From an uncultured Bacteroidales bacterium (GTDB lineage: Bacteria; Bacteroidota; Bacteroidia; Bacteroidales; Bacteroidaceae), in NCBI GenBank assembly GCA_902778625.1, contig CACYYM010000005.1:180535-244534 (forward strand): a DNA stretch of 64,000 nt, read 5' to 3'. This document shows positions 17,597 through 24,111 of this stretch, piece after piece. The notes below the pieces were generated by a model. The model saw only the letters and a list, made by a program, of their open reading frames with translations, ran no database searches and was not told where the DNA came from. Position numbers and translations under genes: made by a program. Each line of letters starts with the position of its first letter. Position 1 is the stretch's first letter.

Positions 17597-17627
17597 TAAA
17601 GGTACGGTTTTTAATTCAAAATTCAAA
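17597..17627 (-). promoter_or_regulatory. Promoter of the FAH-porU-porV-ispF operon
   Basis: On the minus strand TTTG (17624-17627), a 19-bp spacer and TACCTTTA (17597-17604). The last base of the -7 box differs from the consensus G. The spacer is made of an AATTTTGAATT-like repeat. Confidence 0.65.
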
Positions 17628-18097
17628 ATAATTAAATTCAAAATTATCTTTAAGAGCTTGTTTTGTGAATTGTCAAAAAGTAAGCTGATGGGCGTTTTTG
17701 CTTACATCTTGAATTTTGGCAAAATGTCGAGAATCGCATAAAATGCTTCGGGTAGCACTTTTCTGCCCTTTTGAGGAGAAATGTGCTTAGAAAGGAACCG
17801 CACTGAAACACAGGCAGTTACAAACCGCCTTGAATGTCAAAAATGCTCGTTTTGCTAACTCGGAATGGCAAAATCGCCTGTCTTTTCGGCAAATTCGGTG
17901 TGTTTTGACAGTGATTTTTCGCAGGCGAAAAATGAAACGCCGCAGGCGGCGTTGGTTATTTCCGCGTGCGGCGTTTGAAATCGTCCCATGCCGAATCATC
18001 AAATTCGGCGTGTTTCGGGCTCTTTTTCGCTATTCTGAAAAGTGACACTTTGAAAGCAGAAATGTGTAATTCGGTTGCAAACTGAATAAGCGATAGA
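17628..18097. other. Intergenic stretch without a recognisable gene
   Basis: Between the FAH operon promoter and the end of tsf there is AT-rich sequence with only short, unconvincing frames. It holds short direct repeats of ATTCAAAATT near 17615-17645 and several copies of a CGGCAAATTCGG(C/T)GTGT-like element (near 17886 and 18000). A three-unit GC-rich array lies at 17911-17977. No RNA gene was recognised. Confidence 0.6.
17911..17977. repeat. GC-rich 22-bp array (three units)
   Basis: Cores TCGCAGGCGA (17919), CCGCAGGCGG (17940) and CCGCGTGCGG (17962), spaced 21 and 22 bp. The two upstream cores carry AG in the centre in place of GT or AC. In the first, both halves are changed together so that pairing is kept (TTTTCGC with GCGAAAA). 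Confidence 0.85.
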
Positions 18098-18099
18098 AT

Positions 18100-18137
18100 G
18101 CAAGAAGGGACATGCCGTTTGGCATATCCCTTCTTGC
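18100..18137 (-). terminator. Hairpin downstream of tsf
   Basis: GCAAGAAGGGA (18100-18110) pairs with TCCCTTCTTGC (18127-18137), and inside it ATGCC pairs with GGCAT over a GTTT loop, with one mismatch. It lies 24 bp past the tsf stop. There is no strong U tract on the minus strand, so it may protect the 3' end or act as a weak terminator. Confidence 0.5.
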
Positions 18138-18160
18138 TATTTGCATCGAAAGCTTGTTGC

Positions 18161-19153
18161 TTATTCTGCGCGGAGAGTGAAGCGCTTGAAGTCGGTGACT
18201 GTGAGCTCCTTGTCGATGCTCTGAAGATAAGAGGCAACGGTAAGGTTCTTGTCCCAAATGTACTCCTGACTCATCAGGCAATTCTCTTTGAGGAACTTGT
18301 TCACACGACCCTTTGCGATGTTCTCAATCATAGCGGGGTTGAGGTTTGCAGCCTTCTCAGCAGAAACAGTTGCGATGATTTCCTTCACCTTGGCAACGTC
18401 CTCAGCTGTAATCCAGCCCTTGGCCTGGTTGCTTTCCATGTGGTCCTCGCTGTCGAAGTGTGCGGGGTTGAAGCCAGCCTTCTTGATGGCAGCCTCTACA
18501 GCCTTCTGCACCTGCTCTGCCTTAGACTTCTCGATGGCAACAGCATACTCGTTGTCCTTCACGCTCTGGGGCACACCGCTTTCGTCGATAGCCACAGGAG
18601 CAGCACTTGCAATCTGCATAGCGATGTTTTTGCCGACGGTCTCGTCCTCCACCTTCTTGCTCAGGTTGAGCATGGTGCAGAGTCCGTTGCGGTTCATGTG
18701 GTTGTAGGTAGCGATGTTCTCGCCCTCGATGGTGCAATAGCCGTCGAGCTCCATCTTCTCGCCAGTGATACCGCTGCGAGCGGTAACGGCGTCCTGAACG
18801 GTACCTTCGCCCATAGGCAGAGCCTTCACCTCGTCCAGAGTCTTGCACTTAGCGGCAACGGCAGCGTCGAGGATGCTCTGTGTGAGGGCCACGAAGTCAG
18901 CGTTGTTGGCCACGAAGTCGGTCTCGCACTTGAGGGCGATGATGGCGCCGAAGCCATTCTCAGCCTTCACGAGCACGCAACCCTCAGCAGCCTCGCGGTC
19001 GCTACGCTTAGCAGCAACAGCCTGACCCTTCTTGCGCAGGTATGCAATAGCACCGTCCATGTCGTCGCTTTCTGCCAGAGCCTTCTTGCAGTCTGCCAGA
19101 CCAGCGCCCGTCATCTCGCGGAGCTTCTTGATGTCATTCATTGTAACTTCCAT
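18161..19153 (-). CDS. tsf: Elongation factor Ts
   Basis: EF-Ts exchanges GDP for GTP on EF-Tu during translation. The 330-residue protein starts just after a few residues with the N-terminal UBA-like domain (DIKKLREMTGAGLADCKKAL), has the AYLRKKG segment and the core signature FGAIIALKCETDFVANN near residue 65-85. The C-terminal dimerisation region is present, ending with KDFTL-like sequence changed to TDFKRFTLRAE. It follows rpsB by 42 bp, the usual bacterial order. A hairpin follows the stop. Confidence 0.97.
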   Translation of the reverse strand: MEVTMNDIKKLREMTGAGLADCKKALAESDDMDGAIAYLRKKGQAVAAKRSDREAAEGCVLVKAENGFGAIIALKCETDFVANNADFVALTQSILDAAVAAKCKTLDEVKALPMGEGTVQDAVTARSGITGEKMELDGYCTIEGENIATYNHMNRNGLCTMLNLSKKVEDETVGKNIAMQIASAAPVAIDESGVPQSVKDNEYAVAIEKSKAEQVQKAVEAAIKKAGFNPAHFDSEDHMESNQAKGWITAEDVAKVKEIIATVSAEKAANLNPAMIENIAKGRVNKFLKENCLMSQEYIWDKNLTVASYLQSIDKELTVTDFKRFTLRAE

Positions 19154-19195
19154 AGTATGAATGTTTTTGAGTGTTAATGATTCGTTTACTGCACC

Positions 19196-19996
19196 TTATT
19201 CAGCCTCGGGTGCTTCTTCTTCCTCTTCGCGAGCCTTACCGCTGCGGCGACCTTTCTTCACGGGCTGGTCGTCCTGAGCTGCGGCAGCGTCCTCGTCGGC
19301 CTTCTCAGCCTTACGCTCCTCGAGACCCTCGTTGATGGCTGCGCAGCAAGCCTGGAGGATAACCTCGATGCTCTTGCTTGCATCATCGTTAGCGGGGATA
19401 ACGAAGTCGATGTTGTCGGGGCTGCTGTTCGTATCAACAATACCGAACACGGGGATGCCGAGACGATTAGCCTCGCGTACAGCAATCTGCTCCTTCAGTA
19501 CGTCAACGACGAAGAGTGCAGAAGGCAGACGGTTGAGGTCGGCAATAGAGCCGAGGTTCTTCTCGAGCTTAGCGCGCTGACGGCTCACCTGCAGAATCTC
19601 ACGCTTGGAGAGGTTGCTGAAAGTGCCGTCGGCAATGAGCTTGTCGATGTTGCTCATCTTCTTCACAGCCTTGCGGATGGTGGGGAAGTTGGTGAGCATG
19701 CCGCCGGGCCAGCGCTCGATAACGTAGGGCATGCCTACAGACGTAGCGAGGTCGGCAACACATTGCTTGGCCTGTTTCTTGGTAGCGACAAAGAGGATCT
19801 TCTTTCCGCTCTTGGCGATTTGCTTCATGGCTTCGGCAGCCTCGTCAACCTTAGCAACAGTCTTGTGCAGGTCGAGGATATGAATGCCGTTGCGCTCCAT
19901 GAAGATGTAAGGAGCCATAGCGGGGTTCCACTTTCTCTTGAGGTGACCGAAATGGCATCCGGCCTCCAATAAAGTCTCAAAGTTAGTTCTTGACAT
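19196..19996 (-). CDS. rpsB: 30S ribosomal protein S2
   Basis: Ribosomal protein uS2 of the small subunit. Family marks are TNFETLLEAGCHFGHLKRKWNP near the N-terminus (shown here only in part), YIFMERNGIHILDLHKT, RWPGGMLTNFPTIRK and the G-I-P-V-F-G-I-V-D-T-N segment near residue 180-190. The 266 residues include a low-complexity charged tail rich in Lys, Glu and Ala after about residue 225, common in Bacteroidetes. The 176-bp region upstream, between rpsI and rpsB, can fold and may be a regulatory leader. tsf follows. Confidence 0.96.
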   Translation of the reverse strand: MSRTNFETLLEAGCHFGHLKRKWNPAMAPYIFMERNGIHILDLHKTVAKVDEAAEAMKQIAKSGKKILFVATKKQAKQCVADLATSVGMPYVIERWPGGMLTNFPTIRKAVKKMSNIDKLIADGTFSNLSKREILQVSRQRAKLEKNLGSIADLNRLPSALFVVDVLKEQIAVREANRLGIPVFGIVDTNSSPDNIDFVIPANDDASKSIEVILQACCAAINEGLEERKAEKADEDAAAAQDDQPVKKGRRSGKAREEEEEAPEAE

Positions 19997-20172
19997 TGTC
20001 TTTTGTGTTTTGTTTTGTTGTTTACTTTCTTTGTTAATTCTTTGTGTTTTAGAATCAATCTGCGAGTAGTCCCCATGACTTCCATATACATTATATATAA
20101 TATATAAGGAAAGGGAGTCAGGCAGATTTAGATGCTAAACAGCTTTTCGCGGTCCAGTACGTTATGCAGCGA
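19997..20172 (-). promoter_or_regulatory. Candidate structured rpsB leader
   Basis: The transcript between rpsI and rpsB can close with AATCTGC/GCAGATT (20122-20128 with 20057-20063) around a second stem (TGACT with AGTCA, 20116-20120 with 20076-20080) and an AT-rich apical palindrome near 20088-20106. S2 is autoregulated through its leader in some bacteria; that this leader works so is inference. Confidence 0.4.
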
Positions 20173-20568
20173 TTAACGCTTGCTGAACTGGAAGCGACGA
20201 CGTGCCTTTGGACGTCCGGGCTTCTTTCTCTCGACCTCGCGGCTGTCGCGTGTCATGAAGCCTTCAGCACGAAGTGCCTTCTTGTCCTCTGCGTTGATCT
20301 TTACAAGAGCGCGGGCAATAGCGAGGCGAAGAGCCTGAGACTGTCCGGTGTAGCCGCCACCGTAAAGGTTAACATTAATATCATACTTCTCGGCAACGTC
20401 GAGCAGAGTCAGAGGCTGCTTAACCACGAACTGCAGGATGGTGCTGGGGAAGTACTCGGTAAGGTCGCGCTTGTTGATGGTAATCTTACCATTACCTTCT
20501 TTGACATAGACGCGGGCAACGGCGCACTTGCGACGACCCAGCGCATTAGCTATGTATTTCGTATCCAT
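20173..20568 (-). CDS. rpsI: 30S ribosomal protein S9
   Basis: Ribosomal protein uS9 of the small subunit. The 131 residues show the family pattern: ANALGRRKCAVARVYVKEGN at the N-terminus, LYGGGYTGQSQALRLAIARA near residues 70-90, and the basic end KKPGRPKARRRFQFSKR that reaches the P-site tRNA. It starts 11 bp after rplM; the pair rplM-rpsI is conserved in most bacteria. Confidence 0.97.
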   Translation of the reverse strand: MDTKYIANALGRRKCAVARVYVKEGNGKITINKRDLTEYFPSTILQFVVKQPLTLLDVAEKYDINVNLYGGGYTGQSQALRLAIARALVKINAEDKKALRAEGFMTRDSREVERKKPGRPKARRRFQFSKR

Positions 20569-20579
20569 GTTTGGTGTGA

Positions 20580-21041
20580 TTATTTATACTGGTTAATATC
20601 AATAGCCTTGGGGCTCTGTGCCTGCTGCTTGTGCTCTGCGCCACCATAGATGTAGAGGTTGGTGATGAGTTTGTCAGCCAGCTTGTTTTTGGGCAGCATG
20701 CCCTTTACTGTGCGACGAATCAGCTTCTCTGCGCCGTTCGGCTTAGCCAGAATCTCGGCAGGGGTTGTTGCGCGCTGGCCACCGGGGTAGCCTGTGTATG
20801 ACAGATAAGTGCGGTCTGTCATCTTCTTACCAGTGATGATAATCTTGTCGGCGTTCACGATAACAACGTTGTCACCGCAGTCCACGTTGGGAGTGAACTC
20901 TGCCTTGTACTTGCCTCTCAGCAATTTTGCCACCTTCGTGCAGAGACGACCGAGAACCTGGTCTGTAGCATCAACTACGACCCATTCCTTCTTCACGGTG
21001 TTCTTGTTCATCGAGATGGTCTTGTAGCTCAAAGTATCCAT
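20580..21041 (-). CDS. rplM: 50S ribosomal protein L13
   Basis: Ribosomal protein uL13 of the large subunit. I choose the ATG at 21039-21041 (MDTLSYKTISMNKNTVKKEW) because Bacteroidales L13 begins this way; an upstream in-frame ATG at 21086 would add a 15-residue basic stretch unknown in the family. Signatures include WVVVDATDQVLGRLCTKVA, ADKIIITGKKMTDRTYLSYT and the RTVKGMLPKNKLADK segment. It heads the rplM-rpsI-rpsB-tsf run with its own promoter and a leader of about 140 nt. Confidence 0.95.
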   Translation of the reverse strand: MDTLSYKTISMNKNTVKKEWVVVDATDQVLGRLCTKVAKLLRGKYKAEFTPNVDCGDNVVIVNADKIIITGKKMTDRTYLSYTGYPGGQRATTPAEILAKPNGAEKLIRRTVKGMLPKNKLADKLITNLYIYGGAEHKQQAQSPKAIDINQYK

Positions 21042-21183
21042 TCTTTGTCTTACTTTTGTTTTGTTTCTACCTTGTTTATTTCTCAATTTTGTCGTAGCGA
21101 TTCACGAACCGTCCGTTCAGGCCAATGATGCGGACTATTCACACGCTTCGAGAGGGCACTTTAGATACCCTTTGATAATAATC
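21042..21183 (-). promoter_or_regulatory. rplM 5' leader, possibly structured
   Basis: From the predicted start site to the L13 ATG there are about 140 nt. The proximal half is G+C-richer and can fold (GGGTATCTAAAGTGCCC, GAACGGACGGTTC), while the half next to the gene is A-rich and open. L13 leaders that bind L13 have been proposed in Bacteroidia; identity here is not verified. Confidence 0.4.
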
Positions 21184-21189
21184 GGCGTG

Positions 21190-21219
21190 CAAAGGTACAA
21201 CTTTTTCCCTAATCTGCAA
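21190..21219 (-). promoter_or_regulatory. Promoter of rplM operon
   Basis: On the minus strand TTGC (21216-21219), an 18-bp spacer and TACCTTTG (21190-21197). Confidence 0.75.
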
Positions 21220-21251
21220 GCGAAGGGGAAAGTTTTTTCTTCTTTAAGTGA

Positions 21252-22250
21252 TTATTTTTGAGATTTAACGGCGTTCCGGGCGAGACGCATCGCCTGCCAA
21301 ATGCCTGGAAGCAGCAGAATTTTGGCAAGATGAATATGGCGATTGTCGGCGATGTACATGTCCTTTTGCATTTGCAAAGTCTGTGTTTTCAAAGAAGGTT
21401 TGCCGCTACGGAAAGCGTGCATCAGGAGCTTGTGGATGCGAGCTTGCAGGAAGTGGTTAAATCGCTCATTATGAATATTGAAGGTGCTTGCCAAATCGTA
21501 GGAAAGCTGTGTCGTGTTTGCCCAAAAAGCGAATTGTTTTTCCTCACTTTCAGGGTTGGAAACGGTTCCGACGCTACAGGAATAGGCAAGCGTCTGATCG
21601 GGAAGATATGCCACTCTGCCCATTCTTGCGAGAAGGAAGACGACTTGAATGTCTTCGCAGCGATAGGCGTCCGGGTTGAAGAACTGTGGGTATTCCTGCA
21701 TGGCTTGCTGTATCCATTCTTTGCGATAAATGGCTGTGCAGAGATGAACGGCAGGTCGTTCGATGGGGGTCAGGATGTCGAGAAGCATTTCTTTCCCGTC
21801 GATGATATCTTGACAGAAGCGAGGCTCTTCAGGAGAATTGTATTGTCCTGTCTGCTCATCATACTTGAGCCAGTCGGTATGCACAATGCCAACATCTGGC
21901 ATATTGTCTAAGATGACGGACGTCTTCTCGAGTTTCCTTTCGTCTATCCAAAAGTCGTCGCCGGCACAATCTGCAATGTATTTTCCTTGGCAGGCACGCA
22001 AGCAGTCGAAGTAGTTCCTTACGAATCCTTTGTTGGGCTTGTTTGCCAGGATGTGTATCGTGTCGGGATGCAGTTTTTGGTATTGCTGACAGACGGCAAG
22101 TGTGCCATCAGTAGAGCCGTCTTCACCTATGACAATTTCGATGGGCAAGTGGCATTTCTGAGCTAGGATGCTGTCGAGCGTCCTGCCGATAGTGTCTTCC
22201 TGGTTATAGGTGCAAACGATTACGGAAATGATGTCTTGAAGAGCTGCCAT
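21252..22250 (-). CDS. Glycosyltransferase family 2
   Basis: A GT-A fold glycosyltransferase that would move a sugar from a nucleotide donor to a polysaccharide or lipid acceptor at the inner membrane. It shows ISVIVCTYNQEDTIGRTLDS, the GEDGSTDGT donor-binding segment, ADCAGDDFWID with a D-D metal site, and CEDIQVVFLLARMG. I start at the ATG at 22248-22250 (MAALQDIIS). The longer frame to 22280 would begin with TTG inside the predicted -7 box. It is divergent from a polysaccharide flippase gene, which suggests surface glycan assembly. Confidence 0.88.
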   Translation of the reverse strand: MAALQDIISVIVCTYNQEDTIGRTLDSILAQKCHLPIEIVIGEDGSTDGTLAVCQQYQKLHPDTIHILANKPNKGFVRNYFDCLRACQGKYIADCAGDDFWIDERKLEKTSVILDNMPDVGIVHTDWLKYDEQTGQYNSPEEPRFCQDIIDGKEMLLDILTPIERPAVHLCTAIYRKEWIQQAMQEYPQFFNPDAYRCEDIQVVFLLARMGRVAYLPDQTLAYSCSVGTVSNPESEEKQFAFWANTTQLSYDLASTFNIHNERFNHFLQARIHKLLMHAFRSGKPSLKTQTLQMQKDMYIADNRHIHLAKILLLPGIWQAMRLARNAVKSQK

Positions 22251-22277
22251 TTGCTGTTTAGCATTTACTATTTCGTG

Positions 22278-22285
22278 CAAAGATA
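22278..22285 (-). promoter_or_regulatory. -7 box upstream of the GT2 gene
   Basis: TATCTTTG on the minus strand. No good -33 element is seen. Its position rules out the upstream TTG start and leaves a leader of about 20 nt. Confidence 0.5.
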
Positions 22286-22307
22286 CAAAGAATTTTTGGA
22301 TTTAAGA

Positions 22308-22337
22308 TTAGGGATTAGAGATTATTTTGTATCTTTG
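22308..22337 (+). promoter_or_regulatory. Promoter of the flippase gene
   Basis: TTAG (22308-22311), an 18-bp spacer and TATCTTTG (22330-22337). The -33 element is weak; the -7 box is exact. Confidence 0.6.
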
Positions 22338-22360
22338 CAGCCCGAATGACTTAAAAGTTG

Positions 22361-23881
22361 ATGGACAATCTGAAGAATCTTCATAATCGCGAGACGAGCG
22401 ACACCTCATACGACCATGTGCTGAAGTACACGAGCATCTTTGGTGGTGTGCAAGGCTTGAAGATGCTTATCAGTATGGTGCGAGTGAAGCTCACAGCCTA
22501 CATCCTCGGAGGTTGGGGAATGGGGTTGATCACTGCATACAATACTGTTTCCGAGTTTCTTAGCAAAGCCAGCAACATGGGCATTCCCCTGAATGCCACG
22601 CGACAGACCAGCGCGCTGTTTGAGAACGGTACAGAGGAGCAGATCGCGCATCAAGTGATGGTCATTCGGACTTGGGTACTATGGTCGGCGATACTTTCTG
22701 TGCTCATTTGCCTGTTCTTCTCGCCCATAATCAGCTATTTCTTTTTCGAGCACGACTGGCATCGCTGGCCGGTAGTGATGCTTACATCGCTCGTGGCGGT
22801 GAGCAACATCATTGCGGAGGGTGAATGTGCCATCCTGAAAGGCCTCAGGCAAGTGCGAAAGGTGGCGGTCATAGAGACGATACTGGCTCTGGGGACGTTG
22901 CTCTGTACCATTCCTCTTTATTATATATTTGGCATCCGTGGTGTCATCTTGGGGCTCATTGCATGCGGTTTTCTGGCAGCCATCGTGCACTTCTTCTTCT
23001 CGCTTCCCTTAGTGTCGTATAAGGTGCAACCCCTTTCGTACAGGACATTTCTGGAGGGGCTGCCGCTTATCAAGGTCGGCATCCCATACGTGTTGGCAGG
23101 TGTTGCCAATTCCTGCTTGCAGATGGTTATCGTCGCCATCATTCTTGCTCATCATACTCAAGCTGAATTGGGACATTACAATGCGGGCTGGGCGCTGATG
23201 TTCGGCTATGCGGGTCTGGTGTTCCTGGCGCTGGAGTCGGATTACTTCCCGAGGCTGTCGTCTGTGAGCAACGACAAGTTGCGCATGAACGAGACCATCA
23301 ACCAGCAGATAGACGTCTGTGCGCTCATCTTGACGCCTCTGCTCATCCTGCTTGTCGTGTTCATGCCTTTTGTTTTGGAACTGCTGTTCGAGAGAGAGTT
23401 CCTTGTCGTGGAGGGTATGGCTACGCTTGCAGTCTTCTATCCTTTCCTGCGTTGTCTGGCATTGCCAATGGGATACAGCGTTCTTGCCAAGGGACACAGT
23501 ATCGTGTTCCTGGTGCTTGAGGTGTGCTATGATGTGTTCTTCGGATTGCTCATCTGGTGGTGCTATAATGCGTTTGGACTCGTTGGAGCAGGCATGGCGC
23601 TGTCTGTCGGAGCCCTTTACGACGTGGTGATTTATTTCCTTTACTGCCATTTCCGTTATGGCTTTGTGTTCCGCAGAAGTACCTTGCTCTTTTGCATAGG
23701 CCAGTTTATCTGCTTGCTTGTAGCCGTTGAGTACTGTTATCTGGTTTCTCCTTCCGTAGAGGAAAAGTACACGGCTGGCGTCATCGCTTTTGTCGTGGCG
23801 TCTATCTTGAGTCTTTGGCAACTGGTCCATCGTTCGGATTGCGCAAAATGCCTGATGAGGAAGCTTAAGAGAAGAGGGTAG
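22361..23881 (+). CDS. Polysaccharide flippase (Wzx/MOP family)
   Basis: A roughly 506-residue inner membrane protein of the MOP exporter superfamily, which flips lipid-linked O-antigen or exopolysaccharide units to the periplasm. It has about twelve to fourteen hydrophobic segments, an N-terminal SIFGGVQGLKMLISMVRVKL typical of Wzx proteins and the mid-protein HYNAGWALMFGYAGLVFLAL. I start at ATG 22361 and not at the adjacent TTG 22358. It is divergent from a GT2 gene. The rest of a typical O-antigen cluster is absent, so the two may add to a pathway encoded elsewhere. Confidence 0.87.
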   Translation: MDNLKNLHNRETSDTSYDHVLKYTSIFGGVQGLKMLISMVRVKLTAYILGGWGMGLITAYNTVSEFLSKASNMGIPLNATRQTSALFENGTEEQIAHQVMVIRTWVLWSAILSVLICLFFSPIISYFFFEHDWHRWPVVMLTSLVAVSNIIAEGECAILKGLRQVRKVAVIETILALGTLLCTIPLYYIFGIRGVILGLIACGFLAAIVHFFFSLPLVSYKVQPLSYRTFLEGLPLIKVGIPYVLAGVANSCLQMVIVAIILAHHTQAELGHYNAGWALMFGYAGLVFLALESDYFPRLSSVSNDKLRMNETINQQIDVCALILTPLLILLVVFMPFVLELLFEREFLVVEGMATLAVFYPFLRCLALPMGYSVLAKGHSIVFLVLEVCYDVFFGLLIWWCYNAFGLVGAGMALSVGALYDVVIYFLYCHFRYGFVFRRSTLLFCIGQFICLLVAVEYCYLVSPSVEEKYTAGVIAFVVASILSLWQLVHRSDCAKCLMRKLKRRG

Positions 23882-23923
23882 TCGGGGTGCTCATTGTTGG
23901 CACATGAACAAGTCTTTGATTTT

Positions 23924-24010
23924 ATCCCCGCAGGCGGCGTTTTAATCCCCGCGTGCGGCGATGGCAATCCCCGCGTGCGGCGTTGGCAATTTCCGCGTGC
24001 GGCGTTTTTT
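23924..24010. repeat. GC-rich 22-bp tandem array (four units)
   Basis: Cores CCGCAGGCGG (23928) and CCGCGTGCGG (23949, 23971, 23993); spacing 21, 22, 22. It fills the gap between the flippase and the second GH92 gene, just upstream of the GH92 promoter. Confidence 0.92.
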
Positions 24011-24051
24011 TCGCTCTATGGCATCTTTTTTGATTTTGTTTGTCGTAGATA

Positions 24052-24081
24052 TTGTTTTTCTCAGGAATATTCGTAACTTTG
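24052..24081 (+). promoter_or_regulatory. Promoter of the second GH92 gene
   Basis: TTGT (24052-24055), an 18-bp spacer and TAACTTTG (24074-24081), with the ATG 30 bp downstream. Confidence 0.75.
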
Positions 24082-24111
24082 CACAGGAACAGACACATTT
24101 TATACTTTTTT

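Noticed and set aside
17628..18097. Small genes in the gap between FAH and tsf
   Set aside because: Frames of about 70 codons overlap repeats on both strands and show no start context or family motif.
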